Below are positions 27,310 to 36,314 of a DNA stretch of 64,000 nt, one piece after another. Every line of letters begins with the position of its first letter. Positions within the stretch are counted from its first letter, which is position 1. The notes under the pieces are model-generated. The model ran no database searches and had not been told where the DNA came from. It saw only the letters and a program-made list of their open reading frames with translations. Both the position numbers and the translations under genes were made by a program. The stretch is taken from contig NC_013892.1 in NCBI RefSeq assembly GCF_000027225.1, positions 1,798,001-1,862,000 of the forward strand, written 5' to 3'. This DNA is from Xenorhabdus bovienii SS-2004 (GTDB taxonomy: Bacteria > Pseudomonadota > Gammaproteobacteria > Enterobacterales > Enterobacteriaceae).

Positions 27310-27345
27310 AAGGGGTTGCATCAAAATGCGACCCCTTAGTTTTTT
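27310..27345 (+). terminator. Rho-independent terminator, ancestral to the tRNA-Ile
   Basis: The stem aaggggttgcat / atgcgacccctt with loop caaa is followed by agtttttt. It lies nine bases after the tRNA 3' end copy, so it was probably the terminator of the tRNA-Ile gene before the island inserted. Confidence 0.8.
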
Positions 27346-27497
27346 CTAGGATACCCATAGGATACCTTCTGGCAGTAGCGTGAGGTATAACCGATTAACA
27401 CCGCTACGGTAATGAAGTGTTCTCATATTTCCCTCCATGACATTTATCACATCCCATGAACATTAAGACGCCCAGATAAATAACAGCAGATTAGTGA

Positions 27498-27565
27498 TTA
27501 TTCCAGCGGCTTCTCGCGCACTTTACGCTCAATTGGTTGACCATACGAATCAAAGTAGCGGCTAG
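27498..27565 (-). pseudogene. C-terminal stub of an unidentified gene, cut by IS701
   Basis: The minus-strand frame entering from IS701 reads RYFDSYGQPIERKVREKPLE then stops. It is protein-like but too short to name. From 27346 to 27497 I see nothing. Confidence 0.35.
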
Positions 27566-28947
27566 TACTACAGTCGTAAGTGCTCTGTAATCATCAGGTT
27601 ATCCCGGCTCTGATAATGACATTGTTGTGCGGAGTATTGATGTCGCCGCCGCCAGTCTGACCAATGTAAAACCTGTTCGACGGTCTCTCCGGCCTTTTTC
27701 ATCAATTTTGACAATAGCCTACGCAGTTCCGCCACACTGAGGGCTACCAGCCCCGTCGGCGTTTTTTTTCTCAAAACTGCCAGCACTGCATGGGCCAGGA
27801 GCGATAAGGTGATGTGCCGATACCAACTGTGCCATTGCCGCACTTCGTAATGATCCAGACCGCATTCTCCCTTTGTTTCCTCAAAACCCCATTCAATTTC
27901 CCAGCGGCAACCTGCCACCTGAGCCAGGGTTTTCAGAGCCGCCTGGTCTCTGCGCGCATACACGATATAGTAAGCCCGTTCCTGTTTTTCATCCCGGCTG
28001 CGACGAACCAGCAGATAATGGCCATATTCCCGTTCTTTCTCACTGAGTTGTAAACGCCAGAGCGGTACCCGAACCCAGTCATACTGACGTTCGCCTTTCG
28101 CTCCCCACCCCGCCGAATGGGTTTCCCATCGCTGAGGTGTCAGATTGTAGACAATCTGACACCTCTGACAAAAGTTGGCCCTTGCCACCACAACGGTTCA
28201 TTTTTGGGGATCGCCAGCACAAACGGTTGATATCGGGATTCCAGCCAGCAGCGCAGGCGGCGATCCTGACCATAAACGGCATCTGCCGTCACCCAGCGAC
28301 AAGGCATCCCGGCCTCGAATGCGCGTTCCCGCATCTGCCGGGCGAGTTGGGGTTTAGTGGCAAAGGGGACGGCGTCAGGAATGCCGGCAGCTTCACAGCG
28401 GGGCCGATCATCGTCCATTGTCTGGGCAGGTATAACGCCCGGTCAATAAAGGCATGACCGCCCTGACCGGCATAACAGAGAAAGACGCCTATTTGACTGT
28501 TTTCGACGCGACCGGCGGTGCCACTGTATTGACGTTGCACACCGGCAGAATGCGTGCCTTTTTTGATAAAGCCGGTTTCATCCACAATGAGCACCCCGTG
28601 TTCATCCCCCAAATGCTCTGTGACATAGTCGCGCAAAATATCGCGGGCGATATCAACATCCCAGTGGGCGCGCTCCAGCAGATGCTGAACCCCATCAGGC
28701 GTACGTTCGCCTATCCATTCCGCCAGTTGCCAGCCATTTTTACGCTCAACGTCACTGAGCAGTCCCCGGAGATAAGCGAGGCTGCGTTGTTGTGGGCCGG
28801 GATGGTGAAACAACGGAGCCAGACGAGTATGGAGTGAGAGCAGTTCCTGTTCCCAGGCGTGAGTCGGTAAGTGCATTGAACACCTCCCCGTATTTCAGGA
28901 AAAAATGTCAGGCGTTATCATGCCACAATGGGGCGTACGGCTGTAGT
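27566..28947 (-). mobile_element. IS701-family element (inactive)
   Basis: The ends read tactacag(t/c)cgta inward from both sides. Flanking ctag (left) and ctaa (right) fit the 4-bp YTAG target of IS701 with one change. The transposase is broken by two frameshifts. Confidence 0.75.
27568..28876 (-). pseudogene. IS701-family transposase, frameshifted twice
   Basis: Three pieces join in order. The N-terminus from 28876 has [20 protein letters not shown] and [14 protein letters not shown] middle piece in another frame runs about 28418-28160 (TADAVYGQDRRLRCWLE). The C-terminal piece from about 28140 has RWEIEWGFEETKGECGLDHY. The first shift is near 28400 and the second at about 28135-28164, where a 14-bp perfect palindrome sits. 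Confidence 0.8.
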
Positions 28948-28993
28948 ACTAAGTTGATTACGCAAACCTAGAATCTAATTCATGTAGGTATCT

Positions 28994-29164
28994 TTATTTT
29001 AACCTACACCATCCCATCAACATAATATAACCATTGGTAATATCTATTATCTCCCCATTGCCCGTATTTGCTGTTACTCCTGAAACAGTATGGTGATGGG
29101 AACCTATATATACAGAATGAGTGTGATTGCCTTGAGTATCTGTATATGCAACTTTAAAATTTTT
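28994..29164 (-). pseudogene. Phage tail-fibre C-terminal fragment
   Basis: The minus-strand frame reads GNHTHSVYIGSHHHTVSGVT then NGYIMLMGWCRLK and stops. Histidine-rich HxH turns ending in a Gly-Trp C-terminus are typical of enterobacterial prophage tail fibres. The 5' part is cut off by the IS1 copy starting at 29165. Confidence 0.65.
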
Positions 29165-29225
29165 GGTCACGTATTCATCCCGTTGTTTCTCACGTATAAT
29201 GAGGGTAAATACGTGAGGGATAGTG

Positions 29226-29501
29226 ATGGCATTAGTTGAAGTGAAGTGTCGGTTTTGTGGCCAAACCACGCCTGTTAAAAAACACGGTAAAGGAGAAGGT
29301 GGGCATCAACGATATTATTGCCAGTCCTGTCGTAGAACCTTCCAGCTCGAATACACTTACCGGGCTTGCCATTCGGGTATGAAAGAGCAAATCGTCGAGC
29401 TTGCCATGAATAACGCCGGTATTCGTGATACGGCACGGGCACTTCATGTCAGCATTAACGCTGTTGTACGCACTTTAAAAAACTCGCGCCGCGATGTGTA
29501 A
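29226..29501 (+). CDS. insA: IS1 InsA (element B)
   Basis: 91 residues with the zinc finger (CRFCGQTTPVKKHGKGEGGH) and helix-turn-helix (GIRDTARALHVSINAV). The frame ends after a TTAAAAAAC slippery run (near 29478), where -1 frameshifting gives InsAB'. The ATG at 29226 is used. Confidence 0.88.
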   Translation: MALVEVKCRFCGQTTPVKKHGKGEGGHQRYYCQSCRRTFQLEYTYRACHSGMKEQIVELAMNNAGIRDTARALHVSINAVVRTLKNSRRDV

Positions 29502-29920
29502 CCACGCTGCCGCTGGATACCCCTGAGCTTCAGCTTATCTGTGAAGTCGATGAAATGGGGTCATTCATCAGTAACAAAAAACGGCAACGCTGGCTGTGGT
29601 ACGCGTGGGAGCCTCGCTTGAAACGTATTGTCGCTCACGCTTTTGGCGCTCGTAGCAAACAGACACTCAGGACGTTGCTGGAAAAGTTATCCGCTTTTGA
29701 TGTGGCATTCTGGTGCACCGATAATTTCGGGGCATATGACATATTGGCTGATGAGAAACATATCACCGGTAAACTTTATACTCAACGTATTGAACGAGAA
29801 AATCTGAACCTGCGTAACAGGCTAAAGCGACTCAATCGCAAGACGCTGGGTTATTCTAAGTCAGTTGAAATGCATGACAAGATCATTGGCACATTCATCG
29901 AACGTAAGTTCTATTATTGA
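29480..29920 (+). CDS. insB: IS1 InsB' (element B, by -1 frameshift)
   Basis: The catalytic frame contains CEVDEMGSFISNKKRQRWLWY, CTDNFGAYD and IERENLNLRNRLKRLNRKTLGYS. It is intact to the stop and would be expressed as a fusion to InsA. Confidence 0.85.
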   Translation, partial: KLAPRCVTTLPLDTPELQLICEVDEMGSFISNKKRQRWLWYAWEPRLKRIVAHAFGARSKQTLRTLLEKLSAFDVAFWCTDNFGAYDILADEKHITGKLYTQRIERENLNLRNRLKRLNRKTLGYSKSVEMHDKIIGTFIERKFYY

Positions 29921-29934
29921 TGGCCAATCAACAG

Positions 29935-30135
29935 GTTGAATACACGACCCACAAAAGCGGCAAAAGTAATAGAAATGGTCCATTTTGGGAACCATTCGAA
30001 CATCACAACTCTCTGGCCTAAACTTATAGACCAAATCATGTAAGCTATCCAGATGCCAAAAGGGACAAGAATAAAGTAAACAGGTAATGATTTTTTCTTG
30101 TTACCCTGACTATATGATTTGAATTGATAGTCCAT
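29935..30135 (-). pseudogene. Small two-helix membrane protein, truncated by IS1
   Basis: The ATG at 30135 starts MDYQFKSYSQGNKKKSLPVY followed by two hydrophobic segments (about residues 19-38 and 50-68). The last dozen residues, from about GRVF, are encoded by the IS1 end, so the native C-terminus is lost. No family is recognised. Confidence 0.5.
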
Positions 30136-30193
30136 AAAGACCTTTTATAGGCTGAGAAACTTCTTTTTTAGAAGATTTCATTATTTTTTAATA

Positions 30194-30294
30194 TTTTTCA
30201 TGTCACATTGCCAGAAAAAGTACAGGAACTGGCGACTCGGCTGACTGATAATTTCCAGACCCTAAAACCTGCATCTTCAAGTTAATTGCGTATA
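30194..30294 (+). pseudogene. 3' fragment of a second IS630-type transposase
   Basis: About 100 bp closely match the last 100 bp of the intact IS630 copy (31450-31557), including catgtcacattgccagaaa and cttcaagttaattgcgtata. It is the scar of an older, diverged copy. Confidence 0.75.
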
Positions 30295-30328
30295 TATCAT
30301 CATTCATATATAACTACATAGATTTTCA

Positions 30329-30405
30329 CGGGATAACGGGATAAATAGATATTTTTGTATTTATTTCAAATGGTTATCCTACCCCATTTTATCCCACTTA
30401 TCCCG
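30329..30405. repeat. Cluster of (C/T)GGGATAA octamers, left half
   Basis: cgggataa occurs twice in tandem (30329, 30337). Inverted copies ttatccca (30389) and ttatcccg (30398) follow, with an imperfect one at 30374. The cluster resumes beyond the IS630 copy at 31579. It looks like iterons or a multi-site operator. Outside this cluster and the transposase fragment, the gap 30136-30450 shows nothing else. Confidence 0.55.
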
Positions 30406-30450
30406 TAGCACAGAAATACTATTTTTAACTCTCTAATATTCAATTAATTA

Positions 30451-31557
30451 TATACCCGTCGTCATTGAAGATGCTTGATTTTTCATTTGTATCAGATCAT
30501 GATTGCGCCCATGAAAATTAATCTAACAGATGCCCAAAAAGAAGCCCTCGAATTGATGCATGATACGACTCGCGATGGACGAGTACGTGACCGCATCAAG
30601 GCCGTGCTTTTGGCCTCAGAAGGCTGGACTGCCCAGATGATTGCTCAGGCTTTGCGGATCTATGAAAGTACGGTGAGCCGCCATCTGAAAGATTACTTCT
30701 CTGAGGAAAAACTCGCCCCTGAAAATGGGGGCTCTGAAAGCCGTTTGTCTGCCGAACAAACAACAGAATTAGTTGAGTATCTGATGGCAAATTTGATGCA
30801 CACTACCGCACAAATTGTGGCCTATGTTCGGGCACGATGGCAGGTGACTTTCACTGTCGCAGGAATGACGAAATGGCTTCACCGTCAAGGTTTCAGCTAC
30901 AAGAAGCCAATGGGTGCTCCGCATAAATTTGATGCGGATAAACAGCAACAGTTTATTGAAACCTACAACGCGCTGAAAGAAGAATGTGGCCAGAATGCGC
31001 CTATTTTATTTATTGATGCGGTTCACCCGACCCTGTCCACAAAATTAAGTTATGGCTGGATGAAGAGCGGGCGGAAGCACGTCAAAGTGGTTGAAACCAC
31101 AGGCAGTCGTACTCGACTCAACATCATGGGTGCCCTTAATTTACAACGGATTGAAGAGACTATTGTTCGTGAATATCCGACGATTAACGCGAAAAATGTC
31201 GTCCTTTTTTTCGGCTCAATCCGGGAAACCTACCCACTTTCGCAAAAAATCCACATTATTCTGGATGGTGCGGGTTATCACCGTTCCGGAGTCGTCCAAT
31301 TTTTTGCCGAGGTTTTGAATATTGAGTTGCACTACCTGCCGCCTTACAGCCCTAATCTCAACCCGATTGAGCGATTATGGAAGTATGTGAATGAGCAGGT
31401 ACGAAACAATGTCTATTTTCCGGATACCAAAACATTCCGTGAAACGCTGTGCCACTTTTTTCATGTCACATTGCCAGAAAAAGCGAAAGAACTCACCACT
31501 CGGTTGACTGATAACTTCCAGATTTTAAAACCCGCCTCTTCAAGTTAATTGCGTATA
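30451..31557 (+). mobile_element. IS630-family element
   Basis: Bounded by TA dinucleotides with partly matching ends (tatacccgt...ttgaaga on the left, tatacgcaa...ttgaaga inward on the right). IS630 elements insert at and duplicate TA. It splits the GGGATAA cluster in two. Confidence 0.82.
30499..31548 (+). CDS. IS630-family transposase
   Basis: 349 residues from the ATG at 30499 (an ATG at 30511 is also possible). An N-terminal helix-turn-helix (TAQMIAQALRIYESTVSRHL) is followed by the DDE catalytic domain: LFIDAVHPTL, HIILDGAGYH and LPPYSPNLNPIERLWKYV. The frame is intact. Confidence 0.9.
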   Translation: MIAPMKINLTDAQKEALELMHDTTRDGRVRDRIKAVLLASEGWTAQMIAQALRIYESTVSRHLKDYFSEEKLAPENGGSESRLSAEQTTELVEYLMANLMHTTAQIVAYVRARWQVTFTVAGMTKWLHRQGFSYKKPMGAPHKFDADKQQQFIETYNALKEECGQNAPILFIDAVHPTLSTKLSYGWMKSGRKHVKVVETTGSRTRLNIMGALNLQRIEETIVREYPTINAKNVVLFFGSIRETYPLSQKIHIILDGAGYHRSGVVQFFAEVLNIELHYLPPYSPNLNPIERLWKYVNEQVRNNVYFPDTKTFRETLCHFFHVTLPEKAKELTTRLTDNFQILKPASSS

Positions 31558-31578
31558 GCCTACCAAAAAAATCTTTTT

Positions 31579-31719
31579 CGGGATAACTAAATTATCAGAA
31601 TACAACATTATCTATCTTCACATCACATTACGGGATGCAATGGGATAATACGGGATAATTCAAAAAAAACATAACTTACTGATTATAAATGTTTTTTATC
31701 ACGTCAACCCGTTATCCCA
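31579..31719. repeat. Cluster of (C/T)GGGATAA octamers, right half
   Basis: cgggataa at 31579 and 31651, tgggataa at 31641, a variant cgggatgc at 31631, and inverted ttatccca at 31712. Together with the left half this gives eight good copies on both strands in about 320 bp of pre-insertion DNA. The gap 31720-31799 shows nothing. Confidence 0.55.
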
Positions 31720-31799
31720 ATGTTTTTCATCTTACATGAGCCTCAATCTTCATCCTTGAAAATCAGAACCACAAACCGCCCCTGAGTGCCATTCACTGA

Positions 31800-32267
31800 A
31801 ATGGTTTTACTGATAAAGCGGTTTTTCTCCATTTTAATCAACATAACGGCATTGAGTTTACCCTGCCTGCTATTGGTGAAAACTTGCCGGATGGGGCTAT
31901 GGGTAATTCCAATATGAAGGTGGCTGTTAAGGGACATGTGGATAAATTAAACAGTAAAGATATTTTTGTCACCGAACAGATTGGCATGTATTTAAAAGAT
32001 ACCTATGATTTTGTTGGCGCTAATGAACCTTTAGGCATTTGGAGTAAAAATGGTATATTAGATAAAATTAGTTCCGTTGATTATGCCGCTCTTTATGCGA
32101 CTGGAAGTTGGCTGGCCTTATGGATTAAATATAATGGGTATATTCCTGTAAATAATGATAGTTTTAGAAAATGGCAGAAAAAACATAATGAAGGTAGTGA
32201 TTTTATTGTTTTTTCTGATATTTTATGGATGAACCCGTTACCACAATATAAAACTATTCACCTATGA
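31800..32267 (+). pseudogene. DUF6402-like protein, 5'-truncated
   Basis: The frame is open from 31800. It resembles the C-terminal part of DUF6402 proteins: KDIFVTEQIGMYLKDTYDF, PLGIWSKNGIL and FRKWQKKHNEGSDFIVFSD. An in-frame stop at 31797 and the lack of a good start suggest the N-terminal part is lost, although a TTG at 31884 could start a 127-residue product. The family is common in Xenorhabdus/Photorhabdus accessory DNA and its function is unknown. The stop overlaps the next start (ATGA), so the two were cotranslated. Confidence 0.6.
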
Positions 32268-32662
32268 AAAATAAATATAAATTCTTTTTTAGAAAACCAT
32301 GGCTGGTTTTGTTTTTTATCATTATTTTTATAATATGGATGTTATTTCCATCAACATTGTTCTTCGGTAATTGGAATAAATATTTTGAGGATAGGGGTGA
32401 AGATGGTCAATATACCGCAGTGGTATATAAGAAATTGCCAATATCTCCATATGCAATGTGGAAGTATGTCATTTTGGGAGACAAATATTTTATTGTTTTA
32501 TATGATAATAAAAACAGAGATATCTGGAAGAGTTCTCCTTTTACGTCAATATCATATGGGGCATTTTCTGCCTCATTTAGCCTTCCAACCGCTAATAAAG
32601 ATGCTTTTATCTATCCAACAAATGATGGATATGAAGTCATCTATGTAAATAAATTAAAATAA
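32264..32662 (+). CDS. DUF6201-like membrane-anchored protein
   Basis: 132 residues. A lysine-rich start is followed by one transmembrane helix (residues about 13-35) and an extracytoplasmic domain (DGQYTAVVYKKLPISPYAMW, DKYFIVLYDN). This resembles the DUF6201 family, of unknown function. The start overlaps the DUF6402-like stop in ATGA. An inner-membrane immunity-type role is possible but only a guess. Base composition is AT-rich compared with the core genes. Confidence 0.65.
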   Translation: MKNKYKFFFRKPWLVLFFIIIFIIWMLFPSTLFFGNWNKYFEDRGEDGQYTAVVYKKLPISPYAMWKYVILGDKYFIVLYDNKNRDIWKSSPFTSISYGAFSASFSLPTANKDAFIYPTNDGYEVIYVNKLK

Positions 32663-32879
32663 TTTTTGTAAATATTTTGTCTTCATGTTTCTCTCTATTT
32701 AGCCTCTAAGTTTCAGAGTCTTTTTTATTATTGTGTGATTGAACACCATAGCAAACCTTCTTTCTTATTATTTTTCATGTTGTTAAATATATTCCATCAA
32801 AAATAAATCGATATAAAAACACGGTCGTGACATCAATTTATTGAATCATGTATAGTCTGTCTATTTGGAAAACATTCAA

Positions 32880-33155
32880 ATGGCAAAGATTGATGTAACT
32901 TGCCCCTCTTGTTCCGCAGTGAAAGGGATCCATCGCAATGGGTGCTCGCGTTCTGGTCACCAACGTTATCTTTGCCAATCCTGCCGTCACTCCTGGCAAC
33001 TGGAGTTCACTTATGCCGCTTGTCGTCTTGGTACCCATAAGCAAATCGTCGATATGGCTATGAATGGAACGGGATGTCGGGCGACAGCACGAGTGATGGG
33101 GATTGGCCTGAATACCGTACTTCGGCATTTAAAAAACTCAAACCCAAATCGGTAA
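32880..33155 (+). CDS. insA: IS1 InsA (element C)
   Basis: 91 residues with a CPSC...CQSC zinc finger and [21 protein letters not shown] helix-turn-helix. It is more diverged from copies A and B than they are from each other. The catalytic partner frame is destroyed. Confidence 0.8.
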   Translation: MAKIDVTCPSCSAVKGIHRNGCSRSGHQRYLCQSCRHSWQLEFTYAACRLGTHKQIVDMAMNGTGCRATARVMGIGLNTVLRHLKNSNPNR

Positions 33156-33333
33156 CAGAAGCGATTAAACCTGGCACTGAAGTGATTGTCTGCTGCGAAA
33201 TGGATGAACAATGGTCTTACGTAAAGTCAAAGAAGCCGCCTCGTTGGCTCTTTTATGCCTACGACAGAATAAGACGAAAAGTGATCGCCCATGTTTTTGG
33301 TCCAAGAACAAAAAAGACATTAATGCGCCTATT

Positions 33334-34719
33334 CATATACAGGCTCTTAAGCATTAAGCCTTTCAAAACACGCATCCAATGTTTTGTATTTACATGATTT
33401 TCTTTGTGGTGTTTTGAACGCATTCTGACATAAATACGCTTGGGCTTTTTCCAGCCAAAAACCGGTTTCCGACCACGCCCGTTGGAGTAGGTTTTCGATT
33501 ATGGGCCACAGCCAGACTTCCGTATTTTGGGCTGCTTTGAGCAATGAAACGGCGGGGAATAATCTGCTGGCCAGCGAACGTCTGAGCAACAGAGCCAGCA
33601 AACTCAGCCAAATGAGGCCCGTGACTAACGTTTCTTTTCTCGTGGCAAATCGATGCCAGTTTGTGTGTGATTTTAACTCTTTGAACAGCAGTTCTACTTG
33701 CCAGCGGCAACGATAAATATCCATGATGTCATTAGCCGTAAACTCTTCCACGGACAAGTTGCTCAACCAGAGACAAAAGCGTTTTTCTTCGGCAAACCAG
33801 CGACGAATTAAGCGAAATTCATAGCCATTACGCCGACAAATCAGATCCAGCACTTCGGAACGGTTGGTTCGGCGAGTGATGGATTTCAGCGGCTTATTGA
33901 GCAGCTTGGGCAATAATTTCCCCTGACCATTGCGGGTCACCACTATCTGAGGATTAAGGGACTTGCTTCCCCTGACAATAAACGAACCACCGGAAAGTGA
34001 CACTTGCTCAAAATACGCAAAGTCGACATAACCGGCATCGGCCAATAATAATTGGTCACGTAACATCGCCGGTACAGGCAGGTAAGCCCGCTCAGGGGCG
34101 GTATCTGCGGTCACGGTCATTTTTACCGGTGACTGAGTCAGCAAGGACATTGTCATGTGACATTCCACCGCGGCCCCCGTTGTCCTGAAGCGATAGGGAA
34201 AAACATCGGCCAGGGCAGAATGGACTTTGAACGAACTCCCATCCTGGAGAATAACCTGTTTAAATTTCATGAGTTTTTGGGGTGAGGAGACCTGTTTCTC
34301 TACCCATTGCGCCATGGCAAATCTGACCAATATTTTGACAAATTCGACAAAAGCCGCTTTACGGAGCTGGTTATAAAAGGGGCGGTAACTGACTGGTTGC
34401 TTTTTATCCGGGCACAGGCCATTAAATTTTTGGTGTAACTGGGCAATAGACGTGATTTTACCCGTGCTCAGTGCAGCGATAAGGCTGAGGATCAACACGT
34501 GGGGCTCGATATTTCTGATGCGTTTCATAAACGCACATTGGAAGGCAATATGTTGCAAAGAAATGTCACTGAAGAATTGCATTAACTGGTGTTTTATAGC
34601 GATAATCGTCACAGGCTTCATCCGTGGTTTTGATATGAGTTTGGCGACGATTATCAGATCATAAATGAAGCCTTTTTTCTACCTAAAATAACGCGTTATT
34701 GCTTAAGATCCTGTATATG
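33334..34719 (-). mobile_element. IS4-family element with 10-bp target duplication
   Basis: 1386 bp with 20-bp inverted repeats (catatacaggctcttaagca, one mismatch). The target duplication tgcgcctatt is exact at 33324-33333 and 34720-34729. Confidence 0.93.
33347..34621 (-). CDS. IS4-family transposase
   Basis: 424 residues. The DDE residues lie in [27 protein letters not shown] and the Y-(2)-R-(3)-E-(6)-K motif [16 protein letters not shown]. Length is normal and the frame intact. It is probably active. Confidence 0.9.
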   Translation of the reverse strand: MKPVTIIAIKHQLMQFFSDISLQHIAFQCAFMKRIRNIEPHVLILSLIAALSTGKITSIAQLHQKFNGLCPDKKQPVSYRPFYNQLRKAAFVEFVKILVRFAMAQWVEKQVSSPQKLMKFKQVILQDGSSFKVHSALADVFPYRFRTTGAAVECHMTMSLLTQSPVKMTVTADTAPERAYLPVPAMLRDQLLLADAGYVDFAYFEQVSLSGGSFIVRGSKSLNPQIVVTRNGQGKLLPKLLNKPLKSITRRTNRSEVLDLICRRNGYEFRLIRRWFAEEKRFCLWLSNLSVEEFTANDIMDIYRCRWQVELLFKELKSHTNWHRFATRKETLVTGLIWLSLLALLLRRSLASRLFPAVSLLKAAQNTEVWLWPIIENLLQRAWSETGFWLEKAQAYLCQNAFKTPQRKSCKYKTLDACFERLNA

Positions 34720-34924
34720 TGCGCCTATTAGCTTTACTGGCACCTTTCAACATTATTATTTATATGACAGATGGCTGGAAAAGTTACGAAAAAGCACTCG
34801 CAGGGAAACGCCATGTGGCCAGCAAGCGTTATACCCAACGCATAGAGAGGCATAACCTGAATCTTCGTCAACATTTGGCAAGACTGACTCGCAAAACATT
34901 GTCTTTTTCAAAATCCATAGAAAT

Positions 34925-35232
34925 AATGGGATGGACGCCCCATTCAAGCGGCATCAGTGTGCCAAAATGGAAGTGTATTAACACAGTTATTTAATAACGG
35001 GAGCGTCCACCATGAAGATGACAACGGTTGGTATCGATCTGGCAAAAATGTCTTTCAGATCCACGGCGTTGATGCACAAGGGAAAACGGTGCTCAAAAAA
35101 CAGCTACCACGCGCGAAAATGCTGACGTTTTTCGTCAACCTTCCCCCCTGCCTTATTGGTATGGAAGCCTGTGGTGGGGCGCATTATTGGGCACGCAAGC
35201 TGCGAAGTTTTGGTCACGACACGCATCTTTGA
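34925..35232 (+). pseudogene. IS110-family N-terminal fragment, frameshifted
   Basis: The ATG at 35012 starts MKMTTVGIDLAK. After loss of one A in the AAAAA run near 35040, the true continuation NVFQIHGVDAQGKTVLKKQL lies in the next frame. It stops after RKLRSFGHDTHL at 35232. Only the RuvC-like N-terminus remains. Confidence 0.75.
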
Positions 35233-35314
35233 CTTACGGCATTCAACCAAGATTGATACGGTTGGTAAGGTCGCAACGGCTATCGGACATCAATTAACGG
35301 TGTCCATTGAATAA
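35233..35314 (+). pseudogene. C-terminal scrap of an XRE/HigA-type antitoxin
   Basis: The frame STKIDTVGKVATAIGHQLTV followed by SIE and a stop looks like the end of a helix-turn-helix antitoxin. It is joined directly to the IS110 fragment. This is short, so the call is tentative. Confidence 0.35.
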
Positions 35315-35326
35315 AAATCACCATCA

Positions 35327-35366
35327 ATCAACAGGCTGCGTTAATATGTAGCCTTGTTGATGTTTT
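35327..35366 (+). terminator. Hairpin terminator between convergent remnants
   Basis: The stem atcaacaggct / agccttgttgat has one bulge and is followed by gttttc. It lies between the antitoxin scrap (plus) and the primase remnant (minus), and could serve the plus strand. Confidence 0.55.
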
Positions 35367-35378
35367 CTGCCTGAAGTA

Positions 35379-36161
35379 TTAGAGTAACTCTGTTAGTTTA
35401 TCAGCTGCAATTTTGCCCACGTTCTTTTTCAGTTTTCCGCTTTTGTCCTTTTCCCCTTGCTTATGCCAGTCATTATCAGCCGCAAGGATAATTTTCGATT
35501 CAGGCCACTGAGTTCTGACCAATTCGGCAACATTCAGTAAATTGCTTTCATCAATGGCAGACAGTACCGTGCCATCATGATGTAACTGGCTGACAGTCAA
35601 CGCGGTCGCGTAGCCTTCGGTAATGATGATGGTGTCCGGCGTTCCGATAATTTCAGATGCCAGAATAAAGCTTCCTTTCTTCTGTGTACCCGAGACAAGG
35701 CGCTTTTCACCATTCGGTTTGATGGTCTGAGCGCCCGTGATAGTGCCGTCCAGTGTCTGAGTTACCAGCAATAGAGAATTCTGTAATAGCCGCTGATTGG
35801 GGCATTGCAGCCCCTTTCTCGCCAAATACGGAGATTCTCCCCTTATCGATTTTGCCACCAGCTCCGCGATCCGTTCTGCAATGGGTTTCACTGTTCGGGG
35901 CTGCTCTTTAACTGGTTTGGGTTCAGGGAATGGAATTGCCAATACATCAGCAACCTGCTTAGCGGCGGTCAGAATAGTGATACCTTTAGCTCTTGCCACT
36001 AAATCCAGACCATCCCCGTGATTGGGCTGATCGCACTGGCGACAATGCCAGTCGCCATGATGGTTATCATCTATAAAGTGAAAACGGTCAGTGCCTCCGC
36101 ATATCGGGCAAGCGCCATGCTTCCCCTTTGCCGGAACATCAACGCCACAGGCGGTTAACAA
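35379..36161 (-). pseudogene. P4-type primase N-terminal part (zinc ribbon plus TOPRIM), truncated
   Basis: 260 residues. The primase zinc ribbon has CPICGGTDRFHF and DWHCRQC (about 18-43). A TOPRIM domain follows, with IIITEGYATALTV and KIILAADNDWHKQGE. The P4 alpha protein and its relatives continue into a helicase domain that is absent here. At the 5' side an in-frame stop precedes a TTG, so the true start also seems lost. It is a remnant of a P4-like satellite or prophage replication gene, and may be linked to the GGGATAA cluster 4 kb away. Confidence 0.7.
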
Positions 36162-36273
36162 GCTTTATGACGCATTTGAACTTGACCAGATACAGGACGG
36201 CCAGACTATGAAGATAGCTACGAAAGGCGACCTAGTAATTATGATGTATCGGCAACAATCAGAGAGCAAATAA
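36160..36273 (+). pseudogene. 3' stub of an unidentified gene
   Basis: The plus-strand frame reads KLYDAFELDQIQDGQTMKIA and ends MMYRQQSESK. It is protein-like, joined head-on to the broken 5' end of the primase remnant. Family unknown. Confidence 0.3.
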
Positions 36274-36314
36274 CACATTGCCACCACAGAGTAAATGATA
36301 CTGAGGTGGCAGGA

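Larger units (their letters stand above)
29165..29949 (+). mobile_element. IS1-family element B
   Basis: 785 bp with imperfect inverted repeats (ggtcacgtattcatcccgtt at the left; ggtcgtgtattcaacctgtt inward from the right). No target duplication is visible: the left flank is tail-fibre debris and the right flank a truncated membrane-protein gene, so a deletion or rearrangement has occurred across it. Confidence 0.85.
32822..34925 (+). mobile_element. IS1-family element C, interrupted by IS4 and truncated
   Basis: It begins near ggtcgtgacatcaattt (32822). insA is intact, but insB is split by the IS4 copy at 33334-34719 and its end is lost at about 34925, where IS110-type DNA starts. Confidence 0.75.
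33140..34925 (+). pseudogene. insB: IS1 InsB (element C), split by IS4 and 3'-truncated
   Basis: The first part reads [21 protein letters not shown] to [14 protein letters not shown] at 33333. The frame resumes at 34730 with [20 protein letters not shown] and [21 protein letters not shown]. It is cut near 34925 before the normal end. Confidence 0.8.
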
